Source: Candidatus Rifleibacteriota bacterium (GTDB lineage: Bacteria > Muiribacteriota > Ozemobacteria > Ozemobacterales > Ozemobacteraceae). Taken from it: 49,955 nt of DNA. The notes beneath the pieces are model-generated. The model saw only the letters and a program-made list of their open reading frames with translations, searched no databases and was not told the origin of the DNA. The DNA is taken from contig JAHISQ010000019.1 of the NCBI GenBank assembly GCA_018818125.1, forward strand, positions 1 to 49,955. Direction: 5' to 3'. The translations under genes and the position numbers were made by a program. Shown here one piece after another: positions 25,401 to 32,889 of this stretch. The number at the start of each line of letters is the position of its first letter. The first letter of the stretch is position 1.

Positions 25401-26909
25401 ATGAAAAAAATGAGAATTTTATCAGTTCTTCTGGTAATGGCAATAGCGCTTATTGTGACCGGATGTGGTGGCGGTGGCGGTTCTTCGGTTCCGGTCGAAA
25501 AAGACGTCGTTGGCATAACCAATACGCTTAATGACTTCATGGCGGCTGCTCGCACTAACGATCAGACAAAAATGAAGTCTTTGTTGAGTGGCTCTTCTGA
25601 ATCTTCTCTGAAAATTATGGATTTTGGTGCCGATCTTCTCGACCCCAGCGACAATGTAGAGCATATTTTTTACGTCCACCCGGAGCACATCACCCAGCCT
25701 TCCGAGGATGTTGCGTTTGTAAAGGCTTCTTATCTGCTTTCCAGTGGTGAATATCTCTGGCTGACCTTCTCGATGGTTCGTGACCAGGGCCGATGGATGA
25801 TCGATGATATTGAAATAACCGATCCGCCAAGCTCTGAAGGTGGCGTAATCGCGCCTTCTGAATTTGTTATTGCGACCTACAACCCGATCCAGACTGGTAT
25901 TACCAAAATCATGTCCTTAGAGGACTCCGCTGGCAATGCTTCGACAACTCGTGTGATCAGCTGGTATGGACCTGGATCTGTTGACGGCGACATAACGTTT
26001 CACGAATTCTTTGAGTATTTCACTGAGCCGGCCGACCCGGATTATGAGGGATTCATCCCTGGTTCAAGCCGAAGAAGCCTGCACAGCGATATCCTGAGAA
26101 GTGTTCAAAACAGTATTCGAAGCAGTAGAATTAGCCTGCGCGCGCAGTCTGATCCTCTCTTAGACAGCGGTGGTTCCGTATATTACGGTTTCGATTCGCA
26201 GGGCGCCTATTACATGAAAATGTATGATAGCAATGGTGCGGAGATTTTCAACAACGGTTACCCGATAAAGCTTTTTGAGCCTACGCATGCCTATGGCACA
26301 AAAAGAACCATCAGCTTCCCGTGGGAAATCGATGGTACTGTTTTCAATGCCACAATCACTATTGATATAGGCTATCCGATTGCAAACTTTGCAACGCCGC
26401 TTGGAGCTTATACTGCAGTGCAACTCACCACTATTACTACTATCGATGATAGTTACGGCAGTGGTGGTAAATGGTCTGAATACCTCGTTCCCAACTTCGG
26501 CGAAGTAGCTTACGACGACTATGATACCTTTGAGGCCACCACGCCCATCGAAAGAGACCGCCTGTTGACCAGATTCAACGCTGACGGCTCTCTCAACGAA
26601 CGCAATGACCCGGTTATTACCAACAGTGCGAATCTTGGTTCATACTATTACACGCAGACAATTACTCCTGTGCAGTTCAATCATACTGGCGGTTCTGCCC
26701 CATTCCTTTATCGGTCCTATTCATCAGCTTCCTTGATGAGTGGCCTGTCGATGACAGATGCGGGCTACCTGTCAGGGTATATCGGAGAAGACGTGCCACT
26801 TGGGCAATATTATTTTTCAATCGAAATCGTTGATAAATACGGTAGAAACAGTAGTAAACAATTCGTCTTCAACATCGTCGACAGTGGCGTAGGCCCCGCG
26901 GGGGGATAA
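25401..26909 (+). CDS. Lipoprotein of unknown function (reading frame interrupted at a G6 tract)
   Basis: 502 aa as read. Lipobox LIVTGC at residues 17-22 in a classical lipoprotein signal, then a GGGGG linker. Residues ~30-150 look like a small alpha/beta domain of the NTF2/Cif type (VGITNTLNDFMAAARTNDQT ... WLTFSMVRDQGRWMIDDIEI), the kind found in many bacterial lipoproteins. A beta-rich part follows (150-400), and then an Ig/cadherin-like module near the end (LSGYIGEDVPLGQYYFSIEI, then VDKYGRNSSKQF). It ends abruptly at GPAGG within the tract at 26900-26905. In the +1 frame an open stretch continues to 27220, so the natural protein may be ~605 aa. Third gene of the FecR/barrel/lipoprotein group and followed by a terminator. 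Confidence 0.75.
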   Translation: MKKMRILSVLLVMAIALIVTGCGGGGGSSVPVEKDVVGITNTLNDFMAAARTNDQTKMKSLLSGSSESSLKIMDFGADLLDPSDNVEHIFYVHPEHITQPSEDVAFVKASYLLSSGEYLWLTFSMVRDQGRWMIDDIEITDPPSSEGGVIAPSEFVIATYNPIQTGITKIMSLEDSAGNASTTRVISWYGPGSVDGDITFHEFFEYFTEPADPDYEGFIPGSSRRSLHSDILRSVQNSIRSSRISLRAQSDPLLDSGGSVYYGFDSQGAYYMKMYDSNGAEIFNNGYPIKLFEPTHAYGTKRTISFPWEIDGTVFNATITIDIGYPIANFATPLGAYTAVQLTTITTIDDSYGSGGKWSEYLVPNFGEVAYDDYDTFEATTPIERDRLLTRFNADGSLNERNDPVITNSANLGSYYYTQTITPVQFNHTGGSAPFLYRSYSSASLMSGLSMTDAGYLSGYIGEDVPLGQYYFSIEIVDKYGRNSSKQFVFNIVDSGVGPAGG

Positions 26910-27220
26910 CGTTCTCGCCGCCGCTGAGTAGCGTTGGCTTTCTTACTGCTCTGGAATCTTACATTATGCTTGAAGGCACATCGGTTCCGAAAGCTAACTA
27001 TACTTTCGAAGTGCTCGATGTTGAGCCTGCTGAAGTAGCAAGCTACATTACTGTTTATGAGGAGTCAGGAACGGGTATTGCTATGGTTTCTGTTTATGGC
27101 TACCAATCAGGAGTAATCATGCACTTCACGCTGAAAGCCACCCACAATACTAGTGGAGCGATACTTATGTCAGGTCCACAGTCAGTGATTGTGAGCTCTG
27201 TGCCTGTTAGCAAAAGATAA
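26904..27220 (+). pseudogene. Frameshifted C-terminal part of the lipoprotein gene
   Basis: After the stop at 26909 the shifted frame stays open through 27220. It reads ITFSPPLSSVGFLTALESYI, then an Ig-like segment (KANYTFEVLDVEPAEVASYI ... GVIMHFTLKATHN ... SVIVSSVPVSKR). It runs straight on from the preceding protein if the G6 tract at 26900-26905 had seven G. An internal ATG at 26966 exists but lacks an RBS. The sequence composition and position before the terminator show that it belongs to the same gene. Real frameshift, phase variation or sequencing error cannot be told apart here. Confidence 0.7.
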
Positions 27221-27238
27221 TTATCCGGTTAAGTTGAA

Positions 27239-27285
27239 CACGCCCCGCAGCGGTATCAACCGTCTGCGGGGCGTGTTATTTTTAG
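27239..27285 (+). terminator. Rho-independent terminator of the FecR/barrel/lipoprotein group
   Basis: CACGCCCCGCAG pairs with CTGCGGGGCGTG (12 bp). The stem extends by CGGT/ACCG with one bulged T around an ATCA loop, followed by TTATTTTT. It lies 19 nt after the stop at 27220, which supports the shifted frame as the true end of the lipoprotein gene. Confidence 0.93.
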
Positions 27286-27328
27286 CTTATAGTAAACTTA
27301 AGTGTTTGTGTCTGCGTGACACTCAATG

Positions 27329-27502
27329 TCAGTGCAGGTTTTGCGTGTCAATGCCGCCAGGAAACGATGCTTCGGTCAGTAATTCATGAATTATCTGCAG
27401 AGCACCTGGGGTGACCTTTTTGCGAGTTGTAGATTCAAAACGGTTGACGAAAGTGTCTAGATTGGAAAGTATGAAATAGGCTTCCTGTTGATTTAGCTTC
27501 AT
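27329..27502 (-). CDS. Small hypothetical protein, 57 aa
   Basis: ATG at 27502 with AGGAGG about 7 nt upstream, a very good ribosome-binding site in an otherwise empty region. The product (starting MKLNQQEAYFILSNLDTFVN) is soluble and mostly helical, with a basic middle (ESTTRKKVTPGA) and a C-terminus rich in polar residues. No known family. It faces the terminator of the preceding group. The composition (Gln, Asn, Leu pattern) is protein-like. Confidence 0.5.
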   Translation of the reverse strand: MKLNQQEAYFILSNLDTFVNRFESTTRKKVTPGALQIIHELLTEASFPGGIDTQNLH

Positions 27503-27660
27503 GCCCGGCCTCCTGAAAAATGCGTGTTTTTATCGCTATCTCCAATAATTATCGGCAACTTCACGCAGAAGTCTTAGCATTTTTTTATTACTTGCTCTAA
27601 TGGATGCAAGCATGCTCTACGGCCTCCTATCTCGCAGTGACACCGGGATTGCGGCCGGGT

Positions 27661-27722
27661 GTTCTCGTAATCGAACTCAAATGTCGATTATGATTACGAG
27701 CACGATTACGAGCACGAGCACG
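27661..27722. repeat. Short repeats of ATTACGAGCAC type
   Basis: The gap 27503-27828 contains GATTACGAGCACGATTACGA followed by GCACGAGCACGA, and an inverted TCTCGTAATCGA at about 27663. Just before it (about 27630-27660) CGCAGTGACACCGGGATTGC resembles the tail of the dispersed hairpin repeat at 12096. It is probably a degenerate repeat cluster. No gene is seen in it. Confidence 0.45.
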
Positions 27723-27791
27723 AAATACGAAGCTTATCGCAAATTATTGAGATGTTACGAGTAATGTTTGTTTGTGTCGCGGATTTTTATG

Positions 27792-27797
27792 TATAAT
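27792..27797 (+). promoter_or_regulatory. Promoter -10 (TATAAT) for the Cache-HAMP/MFS-HEAT/PhnD genes
   Basis: A perfect TATAAT 31 nt before the ATG at 27829. TTGTTT 18 nt upstream is an acceptable -35. GAGGAA lies just before the ATG as RBS. Confidence 0.6.
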
Positions 27798-27828
27798 GAC
27801 GGCAGCTTGTTGTTTTTGTTGAGGAAAT

Positions 27829-29025
27829 ATGGCAATACAAGAGGAAAAATCAGGCAAAATTGCCTGGCATCGCAGAGTCGGTAACCGCATTGTTCTTACT
27901 GCTATTGTTGCTGCTGTTTTACCGTTATTTTTGCTCGGTGGTACGGTAGCCGTCAAAGTTCGGCTTGATCTTGTGCGTCAAACAATTATTGCACAGAAAA
28001 GCACCATGATGACGTTGTTGCATGGATTTGACTCGCTGTTTCAGAATTATCGTCGCCAGATTGAGTCGATGGTGGCTATGCCTGATATCCAGTCGATGCG
28101 CTATGAGCGCCAGTTTCGGATTATTCACGACTTTCTCGATCAGCAGAAAATTTATTTTGGTTGTAACATCTACGACCGAAATGGCGCAATCATGCTCACC
28201 GCTGTTCGTAATAATCGCGAAATTGGTCAGCAGCCGGCTTCTGGTACTATAGATTTTGCCGGAAACCCGGGCTATGGTGAGAGCTTTAAAAGAGTGGTAG
28301 CGACTCGCCAGTCCGCGCTTTTCGCCAATGATGCTGCTGAATTCCATGAGAAAATGCTGTTTCTGATGGTGCCAATCAGCGACTTCGTTAACCCTGAAGA
28401 GGTGGTTGGTGTTATAAGTTGCGCAATCAGTATTTCTTCGCCAGATATTCATGAGATTGTCTGTGGATTTCCGATTGCTGAAAGCGACATATTGCTGCTG
28501 CTCGACCGCCACGGCAATATGCTATCTTCACAAGGGCGTCTCCCCGAGGGATTGCATGGTATCAACGTTGAGCCATCCTCGCGCAGCAAAATCGAAAGCA
28601 TTTTGCTGGATTTGTCTGGAGTCACCTATCTTGGCACCATCGCACCAGTACCCGGCTCTGAGGGGCTGCTGCTGGTAGCGAGGCCGCGCCATCTTGTGCT
28701 TGCATTTCTCAATCAGCTGTTGCTTGATCTTGCTCTGATGCTGGTAGTTGCTTTTGTTATAGCAGTTGCAGCTGGCTTTTTCATGTCACGTTCGCTGGCT
28801 GAAGGCATAAGCGTTCTGGTCGATGCCATTCGCAACGTAGCCAGCGGTGTAGTCAGTCATCGAGTCGAAGTCAGAGGCAATGATGAGCTTGCCGAGGCAT
28901 CACAGGCATTCAACGAAATGCTCAATTCTCTCGAAAAACATCGCCTGATGGATGACATCTGGTGTCGCGAGTGGGAGCAGGTGCAGGGTGATACCACGGA
29001 TAAGCCTTCGCCTGGAGCCGATTGA
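27829..29025 (+). CDS. Membrane sensor: periplasmic Cache-like domain plus HAMP, no output domain
   Basis: 398 aa. Membrane segment 1 at ~18-42 (IVLTAIVAAVLPLFLLGGTV), a periplasmic domain ~45-285 of the double-Cache type (MLLVP-like 'MLFLMVPISDF' and 'GVISCAISISS' segments), membrane segment 2 at ~290-316 and a HAMP domain ~317-370 (SRSLAEGISVLVDAIRNVAS, then GNDELAEASQAFNEMLNSLE). It then ends after ~28 polar residues. In relatives such a HAMP leads into a kinase, GGDEF or methyl-accepting domain. Here none follows and the stop is at the usual junction. The next gene begins 2 nt later, so the output may be the MFS-HEAT protein. Alternatively the protein is truncated, but no kinase remnant follows in any frame. 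Confidence 0.8.
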   Translation: MAIQEEKSGKIAWHRRVGNRIVLTAIVAAVLPLFLLGGTVAVKVRLDLVRQTIIAQKSTMMTLLHGFDSLFQNYRRQIESMVAMPDIQSMRYERQFRIIHDFLDQQKIYFGCNIYDRNGAIMLTAVRNNREIGQQPASGTIDFAGNPGYGESFKRVVATRQSALFANDAAEFHEKMLFLMVPISDFVNPEEVVGVISCAISISSPDIHEIVCGFPIAESDILLLLDRHGNMLSSQGRLPEGLHGINVEPSSRSKIESILLDLSGVTYLGTIAPVPGSEGLLLVARPRHLVLAFLNQLLLDLALMLVVAFVIAVAAGFFMSRSLAEGISVLVDAIRNVASGVVSHRVEVRGNDELAEASQAFNEMLNSLEKHRLMDDIWCREWEQVQGDTTDKPSPGAD

Positions 29026-29027
29026 GA

Positions 29028-31817
29028 ATGGCTCAGGATACTACCTTTGCGTCGGAGAAAGCTGTTGTCAGTCGAGACAATCTTCCGCATCTTGTTGCCG
29101 GTTTTTTCATGCTGCTCAAGGCCTCTAACAATCTTTTGTATCTTTCGGTGCTTTCAACCTTTCTGGAAAATGTCGGTGCCAGCTCTTTGCCATGGGTATA
29201 TCTCCTGGTAAATGTAGTATTTATTGCATTTCAGTTCCAGTTTATGTCTAGAATAGCAGGCTACGAAGGGCATTGGCTGCTTTCTATGGCGAACTGGCCA
29301 GCGGCTGTGTTGTCATTTGCGGCGGCATTTGTTTTTCCGGTCAGCACTTTGCCGTTACTGCTAAGCTTTCTGATTCTGGCGATGTTGATCGATCTGGTTT
29401 CAACGCAGGCGTTCTCGGCAATGCTCAACCATTTTTTCTCGGTCGCTGAATCTCGCCGTTATACACCAATCATCTATGCCTCTGGCAGTTTTGGCTACAT
29501 TCTCAGCGGTTTGATGCTCAAATTTGTACTGGATTTTGTCGGCATAAAAGGCCTTCTGGTCGGAAATGGTCTGGTCATACTAGTTTCTGCGATAATTCTC
29601 AGACTGCTTAAGCCGGCTGAACAGGCCCGGTTGGCCGAGCTGGACGAGTCGGATCTGCCCGCCAAGGTCGATTTGTCTGGCGCGCCCAAGAGTGAAACCG
29701 TGCAAGTTTCCGAAACCTCGATGCAGCACCCGCTGGCGCGGTTGCTCAACATTTCGTCGTTTTTGGTTCTTTTTAATAAATATCTTGTTGATTTTTTGTT
29801 TGCCGCCTCGATTGCTGCCTACTTCAGTTCGGGCAATGATCTTGCTGCTTTTATGGGTGTGTTTGGCGCCTCTGCCGATTTTGCTGTTATCGGCATGCAG
29901 ACTTTTGTCATGCACCGCGTATTTGCCGCTTTTTCGATCGGCAAGGTTCTCGCGACCATGCCTTTATTACTGACGATTCTATGTGTGGCCGCCTCTTTTA
30001 ATTTTAAATTTGCGGTTATTGCACTGGTTCAATTTCTGGTGCTGCTGAACAGCAAGAATTTTACGGTGCCGGCAACAACTATCCTGATGGGAGTGATTCC
30101 CCAGAAGCAGAGGGTATATTACCGTCGTGACATGTCAATTGTTTGCTCGGTATCATCGACACTGGTCGGGATTTTTCTGCTGCTGGTCAGAAACACTATT
30201 CCTTACGAGGTGCTGTTTCTGATCGCGGCATCACTGTATCTGACAATGTCGCTGGTGCATTATCTTATCGATAACGCCTATTTGAAGACACTACGACGGG
30301 CAATCGACAATCGGCAACAGGATTTTGGTGAAGATCAGGTGGCTTCGCTGCGATTTCTGCAACTCGGAGAACGACTACAGCAACTAAAGCAGTTGCTTAA
30401 AGACGAAGATTCCAGAATTAGAAGTCGTGCTATCGACGAAGCTTCTGTTTTGCCGGTTGATCTGGCTACGCAATTACTGCTGCCGCTTCTCGAAAATGAG
30501 ACTGATTCACGTTGCCTGACCGCTATAACCCGTAATCTGCTCCAGATTTCGCCGAACGCTTCGGCGCAGCACATTCAGCGGGTTCTCAGAGAAACAGCTG
30601 ATCAGAGATTGCGTGCCGATATCATCGAAACAATTGGTAAGGTCAGAACTCCAGCGATTGGTGAAGATTACGTTACCACCTTTCTGGATTCTGATCACCA
30701 CCGGGTGCGAGCCAGCGCAATTATCAGCACGATAAGACTGGGCCGGCAGTCCGAAACGCTATCGCGCGCCATGCATAAACTCGCACAGATGGCCTATGAT
30801 ACCCGGGAACTGATGCGCGCGTCGGCCGCCGCCGTAATGGGCGAACTTGGCCTGCCATTGTTTGTTCCAGCTCTTGCGGTGTTGGCCAGCGCTGAAGAAA
30901 CAATTGTAGCCGTTAATGCCGCCTCCGCACTCTCGCGAATACAGACTCCGGCGGCTGTAGTTGCTCTCGAAAATATGCTTTTTCACAATAACAGCGAGGT
31001 TGCTAAAAAAGCAGAAACTTTGCTTGCAGAATCCACTCGCGAGAGTATCAGCCGAATTAGCCGGTTGCTTCCCGGAATCACTTCTGAGGAGCGCAAGAGT
31101 CTCACGGCCAGGTTGCGTTCAGGCCGCCATCAGGATAGCCACGATTTGCTTGCTAACATTCTTTGCCTGGAGAATTTGGAGCAGAGACGTAATTTTATTG
31201 CTTTACTCGAAAAGTCAGATAACGAAATGGTCAGATTGATGCAGGCGTGTATTAGAATGAACCCGGCAGGTCAGGTTGAGCTGGGAATTGAGCCGCTGAT
31301 GCTGCTGACTGAAGAGTATGTCGATCCAGGTTTGCCAGATTGGGCAACTTTGTTGAACTTGCTGACAAGTGGAACGCTTGAAGAACCCGAAAAAAATCGG
31401 ACGTTTTATGGCTTTGTCAGCCGAATTCTGAATCAGTTGTGGCACGAGCGAGCGCTGCTTGAGCAGCTGAAAATAGAAGGGGATGCCTTTGCAAGATGGC
31501 AGGGTCGGGCGTGGTCGCTTATCCGGTTGATCGCATGTTTTTCTTCTGAACCGGCCCTAATGAGCAGAAGCATTAACGAGCTCAAAAACGGCAAAGTCTA
31601 TGCTCGCGGAATGGCAGCAGAGTATATTGAGGCTCGCGCAGGTCACAATCTGGCTCAACAGGTTTTGCCGCTGATCGACAGCAGCTTTGTTATGCCGCAG
31701 GGCCTTGAGCTGTTAACTAAACTGGCGAATGAACGTGGCGTGCCAATAACCGCTGAAGATCTTTATACCGCCCGCAAGCGCCTGGCTAAATTCTCAATTT
31801 GTGAGGACATAAAGTAA
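29028..31817 (+). CDS. MFS transporter (ATP/ADP-translocase-like) fused to HEAT repeats
   Basis: 929 aa from the ATG at 29028, 2 nt after the preceding stop. Residues ~20-430 are about 12 membrane helices. The arrangement LLKASNNLLYLSVLSTFLEN ... AMLNHFFSVAESRRYTPIIY ... GSFGYILSGLMLKF resembles the Npt1/Npt2-like (nucleotide translocase) branch of MFS proteins. Residues ~450-910 are repeated helix pairs of the HEAT type (LRFLQLGERLQQLKQLLKDE; RVRASAIISTIRLG; MRASAAAVMGELGLPLFVPA; VAVNAASALSRI). HEAT arrays bind protein partners. Fusions of such transporters with HEAT are known in scattered bacteria but their substrate is not. Its stop (TAA) overlaps the next ATG. The transport substrate is not readable. 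Confidence 0.7.
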   Translation: MAQDTTFASEKAVVSRDNLPHLVAGFFMLLKASNNLLYLSVLSTFLENVGASSLPWVYLLVNVVFIAFQFQFMSRIAGYEGHWLLSMANWPAAVLSFAAAFVFPVSTLPLLLSFLILAMLIDLVSTQAFSAMLNHFFSVAESRRYTPIIYASGSFGYILSGLMLKFVLDFVGIKGLLVGNGLVILVSAIILRLLKPAEQARLAELDESDLPAKVDLSGAPKSETVQVSETSMQHPLARLLNISSFLVLFNKYLVDFLFAASIAAYFSSGNDLAAFMGVFGASADFAVIGMQTFVMHRVFAAFSIGKVLATMPLLLTILCVAASFNFKFAVIALVQFLVLLNSKNFTVPATTILMGVIPQKQRVYYRRDMSIVCSVSSTLVGIFLLLVRNTIPYEVLFLIAASLYLTMSLVHYLIDNAYLKTLRRAIDNRQQDFGEDQVASLRFLQLGERLQQLKQLLKDEDSRIRSRAIDEASVLPVDLATQLLLPLLENETDSRCLTAITRNLLQISPNASAQHIQRVLRETADQRLRADIIETIGKVRTPAIGEDYVTTFLDSDHHRVRASAIISTIRLGRQSETLSRAMHKLAQMAYDTRELMRASAAAVMGELGLPLFVPALAVLASAEETIVAVNAASALSRIQTPAAVVALENMLFHNNSEVAKKAETLLAESTRESISRISRLLPGITSEERKSLTARLRSGRHQDSHDLLANILCLENLEQRRNFIALLEKSDNEMVRLMQACIRMNPAGQVELGIEPLMLLTEEYVDPGLPDWATLLNLLTSGTLEEPEKNRTFYGFVSRILNQLWHERALLEQLKIEGDAFARWQGRAWSLIRLIACFSSEPALMSRSINELKNGKVYARGMAAEYIEARAGHNLAQQVLPLIDSSFVMPQGLELLTKLANERGVPITAEDLYTARKRLAKFSICEDIK

Positions 31818-32689
31818 TGAAGATAACTGTATTTATAATATTGTTGCTGGTGTTGCTGATTCCGGCCGGTTGGTTCGCTGCTTCCGGACCTGAATTGATA
31901 CGACTTACACCTGTTATCGCAGAGGTGTCACCTTTGTATCTGGGCGTAATTCCTTTTATTCAGGCAGATAAATTGCGTGAGCAAACCCAACCAGTCTGTG
32001 ATTATCTGGCATATCGAATTGGTAGACCGGTAAGGCTGACAACTGTACCTGACTACGAGAGCTTGGCAAGATTGCTGGAACTGGGTAAGATTCAGATTGC
32101 CTGGTTTTCGCATGCTTCTTTAGAAAAATTGCGTGGCGGCCGTGACTGGCAGGTTCTTTGCCGGCCAATGCAGTATGATAGTGTTCTTTACTACGGTCAG
32201 ATAGTTGTAAGAGAAGACAGTGCTTTTAAAACGGTACATGATCTGCGTGGGCACAGCTTTGCTTATGTAGATCGATTTTCGGGCTCGGGATTTTATTTTC
32301 CCAATATTTATCTTGCGGCCGAGGGCATTAAACCTCTCGATTTTTTTAGTGAGGTCGCTTTTACTCAAAGCCACCGCTCAAGCATTATGGGAGTTCTCGA
32401 CGGGCGTTATGACGCAGCAGCTGTTTTTTCATCAGATCTCGTTTATGAGAGCAGTGAGGGTCTGCGGGTAATCGCACGTACTGGGCCGATTCCCAATGAT
32501 CCACTGGTTGTACGTGCCGACCTTGATTCTGGGCTTAAAACACAGATAGAGCAGGCTATGCTGACCATGCATGAAGATAAAAAAGGTATAGAATATCTCA
32601 ATACCCTCAAAATACTGCGCGGCACAGCAAAATACGTATCCGAAAACGAAGTTCAAACTTTGCTGCACCCAAAAAACTCCTCACACTGA
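31817..32689 (+). CDS. PhnD-like periplasmic binding protein (phosphate/phosphonate type)
   Basis: 290 aa. An uncleaved-looking or signal-type N-terminus (KITVFIILLLVLLIPAGWFA) without a lipobox Cys, then a type-2 periplasmic binding fold of the PhnD/PF12974 kind: LYLGVIPFIQADKLREQTQP, LARLLELGKIQIAWFSHASL, QIVVREDSAFKTVHDLRGHS, FAYVDRFSGSGFYFPN, HRSSIMGVLDGRYDAAAVFS, RTGPIPNDPLVVR. Such proteins bind phosphonate or phosphite, or act as the sensing part of envelope signalling systems. There is no ABC permease or ATPase near. It overlaps the MFS-HEAT gene (TAATG) and is in the same operon as the Cache-HAMP protein, so a sensory role is more likely than import. The ligand is unknown. Confidence 0.8.
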   Translation: MKITVFIILLLVLLIPAGWFAASGPELIRLTPVIAEVSPLYLGVIPFIQADKLREQTQPVCDYLAYRIGRPVRLTTVPDYESLARLLELGKIQIAWFSHASLEKLRGGRDWQVLCRPMQYDSVLYYGQIVVREDSAFKTVHDLRGHSFAYVDRFSGSGFYFPNIYLAAEGIKPLDFFSEVAFTQSHRSSIMGVLDGRYDAAAVFSSDLVYESSEGLRVIARTGPIPNDPLVVRADLDSGLKTQIEQAMLTMHEDKKGIEYLNTLKILRGTAKYVSENEVQTLLHPKNSSH

Positions 32690-32770
32690 TTTTTACATTC
32701 TGCTTATTTTCGCTTATCGAGATTGCAAAAGGAAAACCCAGGGAATCTTACTCGCACTAAGCCGCGAAGG

Positions 32771-32792
32771 GTGTCATCTCGGCAGGTTGCGC
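32771..32792. repeat. Inverted copy of a dispersed repeat end
   Basis: GTGTCATCTCGGCAGGTTGC then GC. Its reverse complement matches 21001-21017 (GCGCAACCTGCCGATGAC) except for two extra bases. It lies in the 200-nt gap after the PhnD-like gene, which otherwise holds only the promoter at 32853. Confidence 0.55.
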
Positions 32793-32852
32793 TGATGGAC
32801 AAACTTTTTGTGACTGGGCAAACTGGGTCTTTTACTTTGCTGCACTGATTTA

Positions 32853-32881
32853 TTGAGGCTTGGATTGAAATGTGGTAGAAT
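32853..32881 (+). promoter_or_regulatory. sigma70-type promoter, probably giving a leaderless mRNA
   Basis: TTGAGG, 17 nt, TAGAAT. The -10 ends 8 nt before the ATG at 32890, so transcription would begin at or within a few bases of the start codon. No Shine-Dalgarno sequence is present. This also argues against the upstream in-frame GTG at 32872. Confidence 0.6.
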
Positions 32882-32889
32882 ACTGCACT

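Noticed and set aside
27661..27722. CRISPR-like or origin-type iterons
   Set aside because: Repeats are only ~6-12 nt, irregular and few, with no replication or cas gene nearby.
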